From Pseudoscleropodium purum (lineage: Eukaryota; Streptophyta; Bryopsida; Hypnales; Brachytheciaceae), in contig OZ017796.1 in assembly GCA_963969395.1 (NCBI GenBank), forward strand, positions 10,790,501 to 10,854,500: a stretch of 64,000 nt of DNA. Reading direction: 5' to 3'. Positions within the stretch are counted from its first letter, which is position 1. The number at the start of each line of letters is the position of its first letter. Below are positions 11,505 through 23,239 of this stretch, piece after piece. The notes under the pieces are model-generated. The model was not told where the DNA came from and did no database searches. It saw nothing but the letters and a program-made list of their open reading frames with translations. A program made the position numbers and the translations under genes.

Positions 11505-13431
11505 AATCTTTCTTGTAACCACCTAGAATTTACCTTCAATAATTGCTTTGACCATAAATTTATTAATTTAGTATTCAAATCTTTTTATAATTGGCCAAAA
11601 TTGTAATGTCAGTTTATTTGTAAAGAAATGAAAATGATTTAAAGACGGAAACAGAAACATTTTAAATATTGAACATTAAAGCAATCTTAATTTTAATTTT
11701 CAACCTAACAATGGAAAATAAAGCCAATCTAATTTGCATAAAAAACTAACACATAATAAATTTTCTTCCATTTGAAAAGGCTCCACTAAGATGTAAACCC
11801 GAGATCTAAAATCATCAGAGAAGATTTGAGGGCAATAACAGCTCGTTTGAGGCTTGTTTCCTTGCAGCAAAGGATACAACCATCTGTTAGAAAAAAATTT
11901 CAAATTTCTTTTTAATTCTTAGAATGTAGAAAAAAGTTGAAATTTTTTTTGATATTTTTGGGAAATGATGTGGCACTCTTTTGACCACATTAGTCTGCAT
12001 TGCTAGCTACGTTCATAATGTTTTTGGGTCTAGTGAGTTTACAATCTTGTTTTGGCCTCAAAAATTCTCTAATTTTTGGCAACTATCTAAAATGGTTTAA
12101 TCAGTTTTGTGAAGGTTAAGAAATTTGACCATACAATAGCCCTCATTTTTAGCACTAGAATATCTCATTTCAACACATTCAAATTTGCCAAGATAGTAAA
12201 TATCTCCTTCTTGTGAGTGGTTAGTGAGAGAATGTTAATTTTCAATTAAATTCACATGTGTAATTTTTGGAACTCTATTCCCAGTGCGTTTGATATAAAA
12301 TATTTTATTCAAATTATGTAATTGTATTAATATCTATATTTGTATTTTGTATCCGCTTTGGACGGCCAAGATCATCCATTTGACAAATATCAATGACTTT
12401 GAATTTTTCAAAAATTGATGGCTTGAGAGGAGGGAGTATTTTTTGTGATGCAAGATCAACACCTCTAGATTTTGTTGGGTGTAATTTAGAATGTCAACAA
12501 GTGCAAACTTGTAACTTTTACGTCTACAAAGTTCTCAAAACTAGGAGTTTTACTTTACATTTAAAGTTGTTGACCTTAAAAAGTACCAACTGATTGTAAA
12601 TTCCTGAAATTCTTTAAATTTGAATTTTATTAAATTGGCAATTCATATTGGATAGTTGCAAGAAAAGGTGGTCCTATTTTCCGTCACACTTTGAGTTGCA
12701 GAGTTTAGTTTGGTCATAACATTTGGAGAGTGAAGTCAATGTACTTGAATTTTTTTATTGAAGATGACCAACTTGTTCATAAAGAGAATTCCTATTTTTT
12801 TTTAAAAAAAAAAAAATTATAATCAAATTTCAATTTAGCAAAGTTGTCACACTTCAAGATGTAGGGGTTTCTAGTATTATGGAGTACCTATAAGGCTATA
12901 ATTAATAATGTAGAGCTTAGATTTTAATGAGGTATTTTCACACTAGAGAGGCATATGCCCACCAAAAAGAACTAAAAAAAACATTATGTTATATTGTCCA
13001 TACACATGCAAACAAAGGTCCCTTGTGCAGGCACTTCTGAACAATGAAGATGGTTTTGGCTTGATTTTTTTGATGAAATTTGATTTCCCATCAAGTCCTC
13101 ACAAATTGTTAATTTTTAAATTTTTTTTGTTTAGGATTGTTTATTTATTATTAATTTATACCTCATTATATTTATTTTTTTGTGACAATTGTGTTTCTTT
13201 TCAAACAATGTTGTTAAAAGTACTCAAAATGGTACTCTTAGTTGTCGATTTTTTTACCAACAGTTGAGATTGTTCTATTTCATAGTATTCATAGTGTTCA
13301 TAGTATTGAGCATAGGAACTACAATTTTGGCAAAACACTACAAAAATGGACCCCCTTTCTTGCAACCCCCCTATTCTACAATTCTACAAACTCCAAACCA
13401 AATTTTTTGACATATATTTTGACAAAGGTTT
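11505..13431. other. Gene-free AT-rich stretch
   Basis: No gene seen. It contains repeat family D copy 2 (12660-13110) and several A/T homopolymer runs. Small ORFs of 60-97 codons lack domains and are low in complexity. Confidence 0.55.
12660..13110. repeat. AT-rich repeat family D, copy 2
   Basis: Shares the ordered landmarks of 10560-11225, including GAAGTCAATGTACTTGAATTTTT and ACTAGAGAGGCATATGCCCACC, at lower identity. No gene. Confidence 0.65.
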
Positions 13432-13439
13432 GATACTTT

Positions 13440-13739
13440 CAGGGTTGACGAATTTCAACGTCCGCCCCAAAATAGCGTCCGTTTTCCGGACGTCCGGACG
13501 CACGGACGCTAGCGGACGCAGCGTCCCGACCGCCGTTGGAAAGCAGACGGGCGGGGCGGGGTGGACGGCCCGACCGCCCGAGGCGGACACCCAGATCGTG
13601 TGGACCAGATCAGTCCGCGCGTCGATCGGACGGCCGTAATCGGGCGAACGGATGGGCGGACGGGCGGACGCTGCGTCCGCTAGGACGCGAATGTCAGCGG
13701 ACGTTGCGGACACAGCGTCCGGACGTCCTGTCAACCCTG
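13440..13739. mobile_element. hAT MITE, CAGGGTTGAC family, 300 bp
   Basis: Begins CAGGGTTGACGAATTTCAACG and ends CGTCCTGTCAACCCTG. The 8-bp duplication gatacttt is at 13432-13439 and 13740-13747. It is very GC-rich against AT-rich surroundings and packed with CGGACG/CGTCCG words. ORFs of up to 150 codons cross it on both strands; they are composition artefacts. Confidence 0.92.
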
Positions 13740-15331
13740 GATACTTTGATTTAAAGCTACAAAATAGGACAAATATAGATTTAGTAGTTTCAAGTCGCAT
13801 GCCATGAACTAAGCCGAAGTAATGGGATATTGCCAATTTATTTATGATACCTTGATGCCAACCTTACTCTAGTCAAGGAGCAAGAATGCTTACATGTGAG
13901 ACTTTTGAGTTTCAATTCAAGATTTCAAGCTCCCTACTTCAGCTAGGTGTTTTGGACACCTCTTTCTTCAAGGTGTCACATTACAATATAATATTTGAAG
14001 TTTCATGCTTCAATTTCATCTCAAGCTTCAGCTTGTATAGCCATATAAAGAAGCCCCACGCTAAATTGCTAACCCCATTGATGCCAGATCAAGTCTAGGC
14101 CATACCCTACGCTGAGGTCAGGTTCGGCAGAAATTCAGTCATTTTTGTGAAAAATTGCCGTGTGTCATCTTGTGAATGATCTGAGAGGTAGACCACTGAG
14201 AATCTGACGTGGAAATTCAATATCTGCACTCAGGTGCAGAGTCAGACCTTCACGTACGGTATTTGGAAGGAGGTCGTTCTATTTTACCCTTGCAGCGCAT
14301 CGATTCCATTTTCCCTAGAGAGCCGATTGAGCGGAATTCCATTCTTCGTATAATTTTTGATGACAGCTTATCAAAGGAAGATTTGAAATTTAACTACTGT
14401 AAGTTCCATTTATTAAGAACCAAGTGGCCCTCAGGCTTGTGGCAAAGCTAATAGTGGACACCCAGCAAGTGGGACTTCCTCTGTCGTGATCATGGGCTGT
14501 TACTGCCTTGATTTAAACTTGTGTCCTAGTGCAGACTTTAAAATTCAAGTCACTGTATTGTAATCGGCAGCAAACTGATAACTAATACCGAGTTGCCGAC
14601 ATGTACACGAAGTTGACTTGATGTTCCATATCTTTTAGCAATATGGTAGAAGACTCAAATAGAGTCCAACGGAATGAACAAGTCGCTTCCAGAACCGCTG
14701 AAGATCAACGGTGAAGTTATTTACAGTCGGTCTTCTCCCATCGGCTGTGAGACATCGAAGTATATGGTAGCAAACCTCGGCTCTCTTTCCGATTCATGGA
14801 ATTGGTTTCCTGCTGATCGTGTACCCGGCATTGTGTATGGTCATTTGCACCCTGCCGTTTGGCCTTTGACTCTTGGCTAGCTTGTGGTGTTGTAACTTCT
14901 CTGACTTTTAAGCATTGGGCCTGCCCCTTAACCCCTTTCGATTCATAAATTCAGAAAGAATTTAAAATTTAAAAAAAAATCCGTCTCTCGCTGAAATGAT
15001 CATTGATTTTAAATTTTCTTTCCGGAGAGACTTAATCGTTGATTTAAGTTTTCGAAGTATGGAAACCGAGTTGAGATACGATGCGTTTTGCCCCGCCTCT
15101 CGCTTGCGATTCCTATTTTTAAGAAAATATTAAAAAAATATGGCAACTAGTAGAGTGACTCCCTGGAATGACTAGAAGATCCTTCAATTTTTCAAAAAAA
15201 TTCTTTTTTAAAAATAACTTATGGTAGACCAAATCGACGATTTTGGCGCAGAATCCGTGTGTACTTCCAGGGACGTCCTGTCAAGTGCCATCAGCGCCTC
15301 TTGCGCAGCCCTTTGTACGGCAAGGGTACAA

Positions 15332-15338
15332 ATATATA
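15332..15338 (+). promoter_or_regulatory. Possible TATA box of phytocyanin gene 1
   Basis: TATATAT about 165 bp before the ATG at 15499. The matching place in copy 2 (about 35917) reads CATATATG, a weaker box. The call rests on position and composition only. Confidence 0.4.
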
Positions 15339-15498
15339 TGTACATACTGCCCTCGGGCTCCTCCACTTATCAATCATCACTAGCTTTCACTTGCCCTGTT
15401 GAATTCTCAGACCGTCTGCAGTTTCTTGACCCACTTCGGCGATCTTCAATCTGGGCTTCTGGGTCTGTGAAGGGGCAGTGCAGCGGGGTGCAGTCAAC

Positions 15499-16711
15499 AT
15501 GAAGGGGATTTCAACAGCAGAGCGTGCTTTTGGCGTGCTCCTGGTGTGCTTGCTAGCGCACGAGGCTGAATGCGGCAACGAATTCATTTTGGGAGGGAAA
15601 TATGTTGGATGGACTAACACGGCCAATGTCGACTACAACCAAGGGCTGTCTGTCTACAAAATCAAAATTGGCGATACTCTCAGTAGGCATTCCAATCCAC
15701 TCGATCAATTTCAATTCACGTATAGCTAGCGTACGTTCTCTGTCCATATATCCCTACAGGTCTTCTCATTTCTGGATTGGTGGTGCATGTGCACTATATG
15801 TATGCAGCTGATCTTGACAGAGGTTCTGAATAACTCCCCGGCCTTGTTAATTGTTTGCAGCATTCGCCAATTTGGACACTATTGCTCATAGTGTCGTTCA
15901 AGTGGACAAGCTTGGATATGACACTTGTGGGGAGAAGGGCCAGACGATTAACTCGGTGACCATTTCCCCGGGAATCTCGGATTCGGTAAGATCTGCACTC
16001 GATCCATGTTCTGCAGCTTGAGTTGTTCGGTACTTTGTGAAAGTTCAATTGAAGTTGCGCTGACCTCAACGTTAATATATATACAGTACAGTAATGCTCG
16101 GATCGTCTTAAAATCACCGCAATGGCACGTCTCCAGACGCTTGCCTGAAAACTTACATCTGTGTATACCAGTCCTAGTTTTTAGAGCTTCATGCACTTGA
16201 ATGTCACAGTTTTTACGCTCTAAATCGTGCCAACATAAATTAAAAATGACTTTTATAGATAATATCACATGTACCAACTAATGTCGTCCCATTACGTCTC
16301 CATGATATTATTAATGTCGTTTTCAGCAGGTTACAACCACAGATACGGTTCTCACAAAATATATTCCTAAGTTGTTCCGATTGTAGTTCTACGTTGCCTT
16401 CTCCATTTGTGGTACGTTGCGACATGGATGATCACCTTCGTCTCAAACTCTAGCTGCGTTGGTGTGCGCAGATTACGTTTGATACCTCTGGGAATTTTTA
16501 TGCAATCTGTACCATTCAGAGCCATTGTATTCAAGGCATGAAGGTCGCCGTGCAAGTTCTCAACGCCGACGGATCAGTGAACGCAACGGCCGATGCCGCC
16601 GACGCTCCGAAAGCCAACTCTGCCTTGGCCATGCCAGGATTCAGCTGGACTTCTCAGCTCCTCATCGCTACAGTCGCCCTGATGGTGGCCGCCATTCCCG
16701 TCCTCGCATGA
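15499..16711 (+). CDS. Phytocyanin (type-1 copper protein), gene 1, three exons
   Basis: Exons are 15499-15682, 15861-15985 and 16472-16711, joining to 549 bp (182 aa) with GT..AG introns. Residues 1-25 are a signal peptide. A plastocyanin-like domain follows (26 to about 133). Copper ligands fit the phytocyanin pattern: H71 in AHSVVQVD, C116, H121 and M126 in ICTIQSHCIQGMK. C84 (YDTC) and C122 give the expected disulfide. Met as axial ligand suggests a plantacyanin/uclacyanin-like site rather than stellacyanin. An Ala/Asn-rich spacer leads to a hydrophobic C-terminus (about 164-182), as in GPI-anchored early-nodulin-like proteins. A secreted, cell-surface electron-carrier or copper-binding role is inferred. 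A second intact copy lies at 36086. The ATG was chosen over an upstream GTG because the signal peptide starts there. Confidence 0.88.
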
Positions 16712-18049
16712 TCATATCAACTTGCATTGAATAATGCTAACTTCAATTCTGTAGTTTTTTCAACACATCGATCTGTTCCTCATCTGGCTAGCGGCAGCAT
16801 TCTTCGGCGCTTAGAGACGTCCTGGCTATTGAGATAGCGAGGTTCCGAAGGGTAGCTAGCTAGACGAGAAGCTCAGTGTCTCTTGACGCTGTGAATTATT
16901 TGGTGCATTTGTTACATCCGATGCCTCCCCTTGCATCGCTTGATCTGTTGGAACCGAGAACAATGCAGGGAAATTTATATAGAAGCTTGTATAGAAGAAT
17001 TAAAGAATTTGATCGAGCTATAACTCACTGTGGTGTCCAAGGAAGTTGCTTCGGCGCGCGGCACACGCATGTATTCATTTTTTGAAATATTTATGATTGC
17101 ATTTAAATTGTATTAGTTATATTTCTCATTTTTTCCTCGTTGGAATGGTTTTGAGGTGTGCAATTACGCCCGTTCCAGTGCTGTGGCATTTTTAGCTCAG
17201 GATGGTGTATGTGGCTAATGCCAGGGCCATACGGACCTTCAATTCTGACCGGCAATCCCTTTATGACTATGTTTGTGTTGTATTTTGTTTACGATGGACT
17301 GCCTTGCAAGGGTATAGTGCGTTTTTTAAATTTGGATTGTCGAGACAGTTTGGTTAGAGTGGTGAAGGTAGGAGGTCCATATTGCACATATTTAATTAAT
17401 TTGGGGTGGTAAATTATACTTCTTGAAATATTTTTTAGTAAATTTTACTTAAAAGACAAATAAAATTGACATCCAACCCAAGTTGTTTCATATTTATTGG
17501 AGCTTTGTGGAATTAGTTGTGAATTATTGAAGTTGAAACATAGGGATCATATTTTGGCTCCAAAAGCATACACCTTCTAAAATCTACACCATTTGTACAT
17601 TTTTAGAGAAAATAAAATGTATCTTTGCATTGGAAGACGCTTCTAGAGTCCAAGCACTTTATGAACTTCCTATCTTAGTATAGATAGATTGGCAATTTGA
17701 TATATTGAAGTTTGGATTTTGGAACCTCAATTTGAAAAACTTGTTTTTTTAATAAAAGTGCAGTTTATTTCAAGTGGAAGAATATGAAATCCACTTCACA
17801 TGGAAGTTGTTTTAGTTTCCCTATGAAAGTTGAGGAAATCTTGCTTAGTCTCCCTTCTAATTCAAAAGAAAGTTTAAAATATGTCCCCTTGGAGATTTTT
17901 TGGATTTCTTTGATTTCTCTCTAATCCTAAGAAGAAATTAAGAAGAAATTGAAATTATATAAAATTCACAAGACCTTGGCACATCTTACATTTGAATGTT
18001 ATTTCACTCAAACATTTATTGATAGATTTTGGATGTTTGCAAGAAACAT

Positions 18050-18351
18050 CATGGTTGTCATAACGGACGAGTTAGGGTCATCGGACGGGACAGACGGACG
18101 GGCAAATTGGATCGGACGGCTTTAATTTTGTAACTTGTGTAATTTTGCGGAATGACACGTCACCTCGGAATGCGAAATCCAGGGCGCGGACAATCTCGTC
18201 CGTTCGTCCGTCCGTCCATTCCTTAATCCACATGGCATCCACGTGGCCTATTTTTCCGTTATCAAAAAGTCAACTATGTGTTGACTGTATCGGACGGGCG
18301 GGACCTCTAACGGACGGGCGAACCGGACGTCCGTCCACTATGACAACCATG
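18050..18351. mobile_element. hAT MITE, CATGGTTGTC family, 302 bp
   Basis: Starts CATGGTTGTCATAACGG, ends TGACAACCATG. Perfect 8-bp duplication agaaacat at 18042-18049 and 18352-18359. It shares its interior with 11235-11496 and 44132-44408, but has extra GGACGG/CCGTCCGT words. No protein. Confidence 0.9.
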
Positions 18352-18497
18352 AGAAACATTAGTCGTTAATTATGTCACACATTGCATGATCGATGGACTT
18401 GTGATCCACTATAGCTTTTGTATCATGGACACAATGAATTTGAATTTTTATTTATTGGAGATGGATGTTTCATTTGTAATTGTATCTTTTGTTCTTA

Positions 18498-18666
18498 CAC
18501 TAAAAGAAAACTATGTTGGCTTCAACAAAATACGTCATCTAGATTTTGTTGAAAACCTTGTTTCTACTTTCTAGCTTGTTCCAGTACATTTCACATGCTA
18601 GAAACAGGATTTTCAACAAACTCTAGATGATTTTTTTTGTTGAATCAACATAGTTTTCTGTTAGTG
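18498..18666. mobile_element. CACTA-type hairpin MITE, 169 bp
   Basis: Starts CACTAAAAGAAAACTATGTTG and ends with its near complement, TTTTCTGTTAGTG. The 3-bp duplication TTA flanks it (18495-18497, 18667-18669). The interior forms long imperfect arms around AACAAAATCTAGA-like words. Same superfamily as the element at 7508, with a different interior. Confidence 0.78.
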
Positions 18667-18669
18667 TTA

Positions 18670-19290
18670 GAAATAAAACAATTGTTTTATATTTAAAAGC
18701 AAATTTTGCTAATTTGTCATACTTTTTGGTTTAGAATTTTTTAGTAATTAGGAGTATCCAAAATAATCAGGGTTGACGAATGTCAACGTCCGCCCCAAAA
18801 TAGCGTTCGTTTTCCGGACGTCTGGACGCACGGATGCTAGCGGATGCAGCGTCCCGACCGCCGTCGGAAAGCGGACGGGTGGGGCGGACGGCCTGAGGCG
18901 GACGCCCAGATCGTGCGGACCAGATCAGTCCGTGCGTCAATCGGACTGCCTCACGGTCGTAATCGGGCGGACGGGGGACAGGCGGACGCTGAGTCCGCCG
19001 GGACGCGAATGTCAACGAACGCTGCAGACACAGCGTCCGCATCCGGACGTCCTATCAACCCTGAAAATAATGATTAGAGCTCAAATTTGTAGTCTAATCT
19101 CATAGTATGTCGGCATACCCTATATGAAGTAAATTTTAAAAAAATATTTATTTTATAGTTTTCACGTTGTACAAACAGGACTTCCTAAGTCCCTAATATG
19201 GGTACTTCTAAATATTGAAGATTGTTTCAAGCTCATTCTTTTGGTGAAATCTCATTACCATTAAGTCCTCACACATGGCCAATTTTATTG
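18670..19290. repeat. AT-rich repeat family D, copy 3 (split by MITE)
   Basis: Family D landmarks occur on both sides of the MITE at 18768-19064. Without the MITE and one target copy, the sequence lines up with 10720-10990. Confidence 0.6.
18768..19064. mobile_element. hAT MITE, CAGGGTTGAC family, 297 bp
   Basis: Starts CAGGGTTGACGAATGTCAACG, ends ATCAACCCTG. The 8-bp duplication aaaataat flanks it (18760-18767, 19065-19072). The related empty site near 10787 reads TATCCAAAATTAATGAT, matching the flanks with a single target copy. GC-rich, no protein. Confidence 0.92.
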
Positions 19291-19789
19291 TTTTTTTACT
19301 GTTTTAATATTTTCTCATAATTTAAACATCAAAGTGCATTAGGAGATTTTAACTACATTTGAGGCTTGTGAGTTCCTTGAGGCTTTCAGACCTTGAGAAC
19401 TTTTTGCACTTGCTGCTTGACGTGGCACAACGAATGCCACATTGTTAAAAAAATTAATTTTTTTCTCAAAATTTTTTTTCATTTTAAAATTAAAAAAAAA
19501 TTTGACAGCGGCCATTCCTTGGCAAGCGGAGGAACAACAACGTATACAACCCTGAAGCGGCCTTCTTAGCCCCTTGAAAATCCTCTAATGTTAACTTTGT
19601 TTTGTTGTCAAATAAAAAAAACAAAATAGTTGAAAGTCCAATTTTAAAAATGATTTATCAAAAACCAAAAAATTTATTTAGCCTTGTGCACTTTTTCATG
19701 AGCCTCTTCCAAAAATTTTACTAGTCAATAGTTTTGATTCCTTGTAGAATTTTCGCATTTTAAATTGTGTTTTTTTAGAAAAATTGGTC

Positions 19790-20460
19790 AATCATGAGTG
19801 CATGGAAGTTTGTTAGTAGCCTTGGTGGTATGTGTATACTCTACTAAGTCTTTTCAAAGTAATTCCATCATAAACTTCTAGCTCTACTTAACCACTTTTT
19901 ACTCTGGAAGCATGTATGGAAGCATGTATAATAGTGAACAATTCAAAAACCATAACTTGAGGTTACTTTTGGCATATTTTTGCCAAATAATGATTTAAAG
20001 TTGAAAGGTTGCATTAGAATTTCATTGTTTACTAATAAATAATTTTAAAATTTAGGAATAGTTTTCTTAAGTTTTGGCAATTTTTCAAACAATCTTGAAA
20101 GTTAAATACTTTTTTTCATTATTACTTTAGAAAGTAATAATCATGGCTTTCAAGGAACTTTTTTTAAGCATCCTTGTTTTGATGTAAAGTTGAAGGAATG
20201 AATTTTGTTTTTTTCATTATTTAGTAAACATGTCTTAGGATAAAGTTGTGTAGGTATCTATTCTAACATTTTGATTTTTTTATGGTTAAGTTTCATTAGA
20301 TTCATCAAAGTCACCTATTAATTTTTCAAACTATTTGGCTTTAAAAAATTAAACTTTTTGATTGCCAAAGATGACCTTAGGCTATGGGATGCCAAAACAT
20401 CACTTTCTATTTAAGATTCTACAATCCAATTGTTGACAAATAATTGGAACAATCTAATTT
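19790..20460. repeat. AT-rich repeat family A, copy 2
   Basis: Aligns with 8340-9060 and 41215-41685 but lacks the Stowaway-like insert. No gene. Confidence 0.65.
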
Positions 20461-20850
20461 GAAAATAACTTCATTCCAATCAATGTCAATTTTGTTAAAT
20501 TAACAAAATTTCTTGACTTTGTCACTTTTTATTATAATTTTTAGGTGTATTAGGATTTACTATTCAAGATTGGGTATACTTTTCATGGTGCTTTTTAGAA
20601 TATGAATTGACAACTAAATAATTTGATGTAATGAACTAAATTCTTAGGTGTATATTTATTTTAGATTTTAAAGTTCTTATATAATCATTTCAATTGGCAA
20701 AGCCATTAAACTCATCAAAATATTTGAAAACTCTTTAAAAGAGTGAAATTTCAAGAAATTGGCAAATTCCAATTAATACATGCTCTTCTATAGTTGTATG
20801 GAATTTTGATCCTAGTACTAGTTCTAGTTTTTAGACCTTTGAGCAATTTT
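20460..20850. repeat. AT-rich repeat family C, copy 2
   Basis: Direct diverged copy of 9990-10400, following family A in the same order as in copy 1. Families A and C may therefore belong to one larger repeat. Confidence 0.6.
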
Positions 20851-21581
20851 GGTACTTTTAATCCCTTAAATCTTAAATGCCCAAGGAACCAAATTTTGGT
20901 GTTGTCAATACTTTGAAGTTAAATAAAATCTAACCAATTACTATTTAAGTATTTTTAGTGGTTTATATTTTTGAAATCTAATTTTAGCATCAAAAATTCA
21001 ATTTTTAAAATTAATAGTTATGATTTTTCTATTCAAGATTTTGTGCAAAGGTGTTCCTTGCAATCTTGATTTTTTAGTGTTAAGGGCTCTTGAAAATGAG
21101 CCTCAAGATATATTAAAGCTTAGAGAAAAAATCACACTAGAAATTCATTTAAGAAAATTGTAGAGTAGATTTTAGGAAGCCTATGATTTGACTATGATTA
21201 TACATCTTATACCTTTAAGTCTCATATTTTTTTGGTGACTAATTTCTTAAAATTGACATGTGAAAAGAAGATTAAAAGACTTCAAATTATTTCATACTTC
21301 TAACAATCTTACAATCAAACATTATAATCTTTTAATCTATAAAGGATATCATTGTATTTTTTTTTCATATGGTCTCTATCATGTCTAATTTGAGTGTGTA
21401 CGGTTTCAATTAAATTTTTTTTATAAAATTTATCAAAATGTTGACTTTTTGTTCAATTTAGAGCAAATTTCAAGTAACTCAAAAAAGGTCTTAGACATTT
21501 AGGGACTTAACAAGCTAATTTAACCAATAAAAGATGGATAAAGTACAAGTTCTGTGGACAACTATTTGAATGTTTTATCAA

Positions 21582-21875
21582 CAAGGTTGACGAATCTCTA
21601 CGTTTGCCTGAAAAAAGCGTCTGTAACCTGAACGTTCGGACGTTCGGATGCCAACGGACGTAGCGTTCCTGCCGCTGTCGGAAGGCGGACGGGCGGGGCG
21701 GACGAATGGGGCGGATGGCTCGAGGCGGACGCCCAGATCGTGTGAACCACATCAGTCCGCGTGTCGATCAGACGGCCGTAACCGGGCGGACGGGATGAAC
21801 AGGCGGAGGCAAATGTCAATAGACGCTGCGGACATAGCGTCCGTGTCCGGACGTCCAACCGTCCTGTCAACCCTG
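21582..21875. mobile_element. hAT MITE, CAGGGTTGAC family, 294 bp
   Basis: Starts CAAGGTTGACG (one mismatch to the family), ends CCTGTCAACCCTG. The 8-bp duplication tttatcaa flanks it (21574-21581, 21876-21883). The related empty site near 10465 reads GTTTTGATCAAAAGAAAAAATATT, consistent with one uninterrupted target. Non-coding. Confidence 0.9.
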
Positions 21876-22533
21876 TTTATCAAAAGAAAAATATTCAACA
21901 TCAGAATTAAAAAAGAATTTATAGATATGTTTCAATTAAATTTGAAGATTAATCTTAAGAAAATTTTAAAGACTATAAAGTTATTATTTTAACATTTGAA
22001 TCTTTTTCTAATTGACCAAAATTATAATTTCAATTCATTCATAAAAGAATGAAAATGATTTCGAGAATAAAGATGGAAACATCAACATTTTAAATATTGA
22101 ACACTAAATTAATCTTCATTTTAATTTTCAACATAACATTGGAAAAATAAGCCAATCTAATTTGCATAAGAAAATAACTTGTAATGAGTTGTTGCAAAAA
22201 ATATGGCTTGTCCTATTATTTATCCTCATAACTTTGGCTTTTGGCTTATAATTTTTGCATTGTATGTTTGTTTTATATGAAATTTGAAAAGAAGGTACAT
22301 ATAGTAGTTTTAGACATCTTGTAATTTTTTCCAATTTTTCAAAATTTATATATTATTTTTAAACTGCCCTCAATTGAATGTCTATCTTAGCCATTTTCAG
22401 GATTTTTAGTACTATTTCCAATCCAAAAATCCAAATTTGAAAGTCTAAATTAGGATAGAAGAAGGTACACTAAAGTTATACAAACCTATGAGAGATTTTC
22501 TAAAAATAAAAAATTGTCCACATTCAACATGTG

Positions 22534-22823
22534 CAAGGTTATCATAACGGACAACATATTATTGTTGACAGACGAATCGGACCGGTTAGGGTTGACCGGC
22601 TGCCAACTTCGGAGCCCTGTAACTTTTGCAAAAAGTAACCAAATTGGGCATATAATATGTTTTTCGGCATCTACAGAAAACTGTAGATGCCGAAAAACAT
22701 ATTATATGCCCAATTTGGTTACTTTTTGCAAAAGTTACAGGGCTCCAAAGTTGGCAACCGGTCAACCCTAATCGGTCCGATTTGTTTGTCAACAGTAATA
22801 TGTTGTCTGTTATGACAACCCTG
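22534..22823. mobile_element. Long hairpin MITE, 290 bp
   Basis: Almost the whole element is one inverted repeat: arms of about 143 bp around an AAAA loop at about 22679. Ends are CAAGGTTATCATAACGG and the complement of CAGGGTTGTCATAACAG. The flanks share CATGTGC, offset by 1-2 bases, so the target duplication is imperfect. A transcript would fold into a near-perfect stem. No coding capacity; the overlapping 82-85 codon ORFs are mirror artefacts. Confidence 0.85.
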
Positions 22824-23239
22824 CATGTGCTCAAAGTGCACTACCTAGTTACACATGTACATAATATAGTTTTTATTCATCAAAAATGAAAAATGGTTGA
22901 AAAAGACTAAAAAAACACCTTTAAGTTTGAATTTAAAAAAAAATTATTCGAGTTTTTTTACTATTTCTAAAAGATTAAATTCAAAAGTATTTACTTTCTT
23001 GCATTTTTCATCATTTTTTTGTTATGCATAATTTTTAGAAATAAATTTTTCTAGGTCTTAATTTTCTCACATATACTTTTTTTAATGTTTTACAAATTAT
23101 TCACATTTTATTTTATATAAAAGAATTTTTTTCTAAAAGTTATAATATTCCAATACTCTAATATTGTGGCTATTTCCCAGGCTATTGTGAGCCAAAATGA
23201 TAGGTGTTTGGGTGAATGCAAAAATAACTAGTAATATTT

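Larger units (their letters stand above)
13810..17640 (+). repeat. Direct duplication, copy 1 (phytocyanin segment)
   Basis: Aligns in order and orientation with about 34547-38130, about 90% identical by eye outside exons. Shared sequence starts near AAGTAATGGGATAT and ends near the TGCATTGAA motif. It includes 1.7 kb upstream of the phytocyanin gene, the gene, and about 0.9 kb downstream. Copy 2 is slightly shorter because of small deletions, so this duplication is older than the AP2 one. Confidence 0.88.

Noticed and set aside
13384..13836. 150-codon minus-strand ORF and overlapping plus-strand ORFs in the MITE at 13440
   Set aside because: GC-rich repeat composition keeps several frames open. 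Similar ORFs cross every MITE copy, and their ends lie in unrelated flanks.
14674..14880. 68-codon ORF upstream of phytocyanin gene 1
   Set aside because: The matching region in copy 2 (about 35297-35490) has frame-breaking deletions.
16876..17085. 69-73 codon ORF conserved downstream of both phytocyanin genes
   Set aside because: It lies in the 3' flank of a recent duplication, so similarity is expected. No domain, and many substitutions are not protein-preserving.
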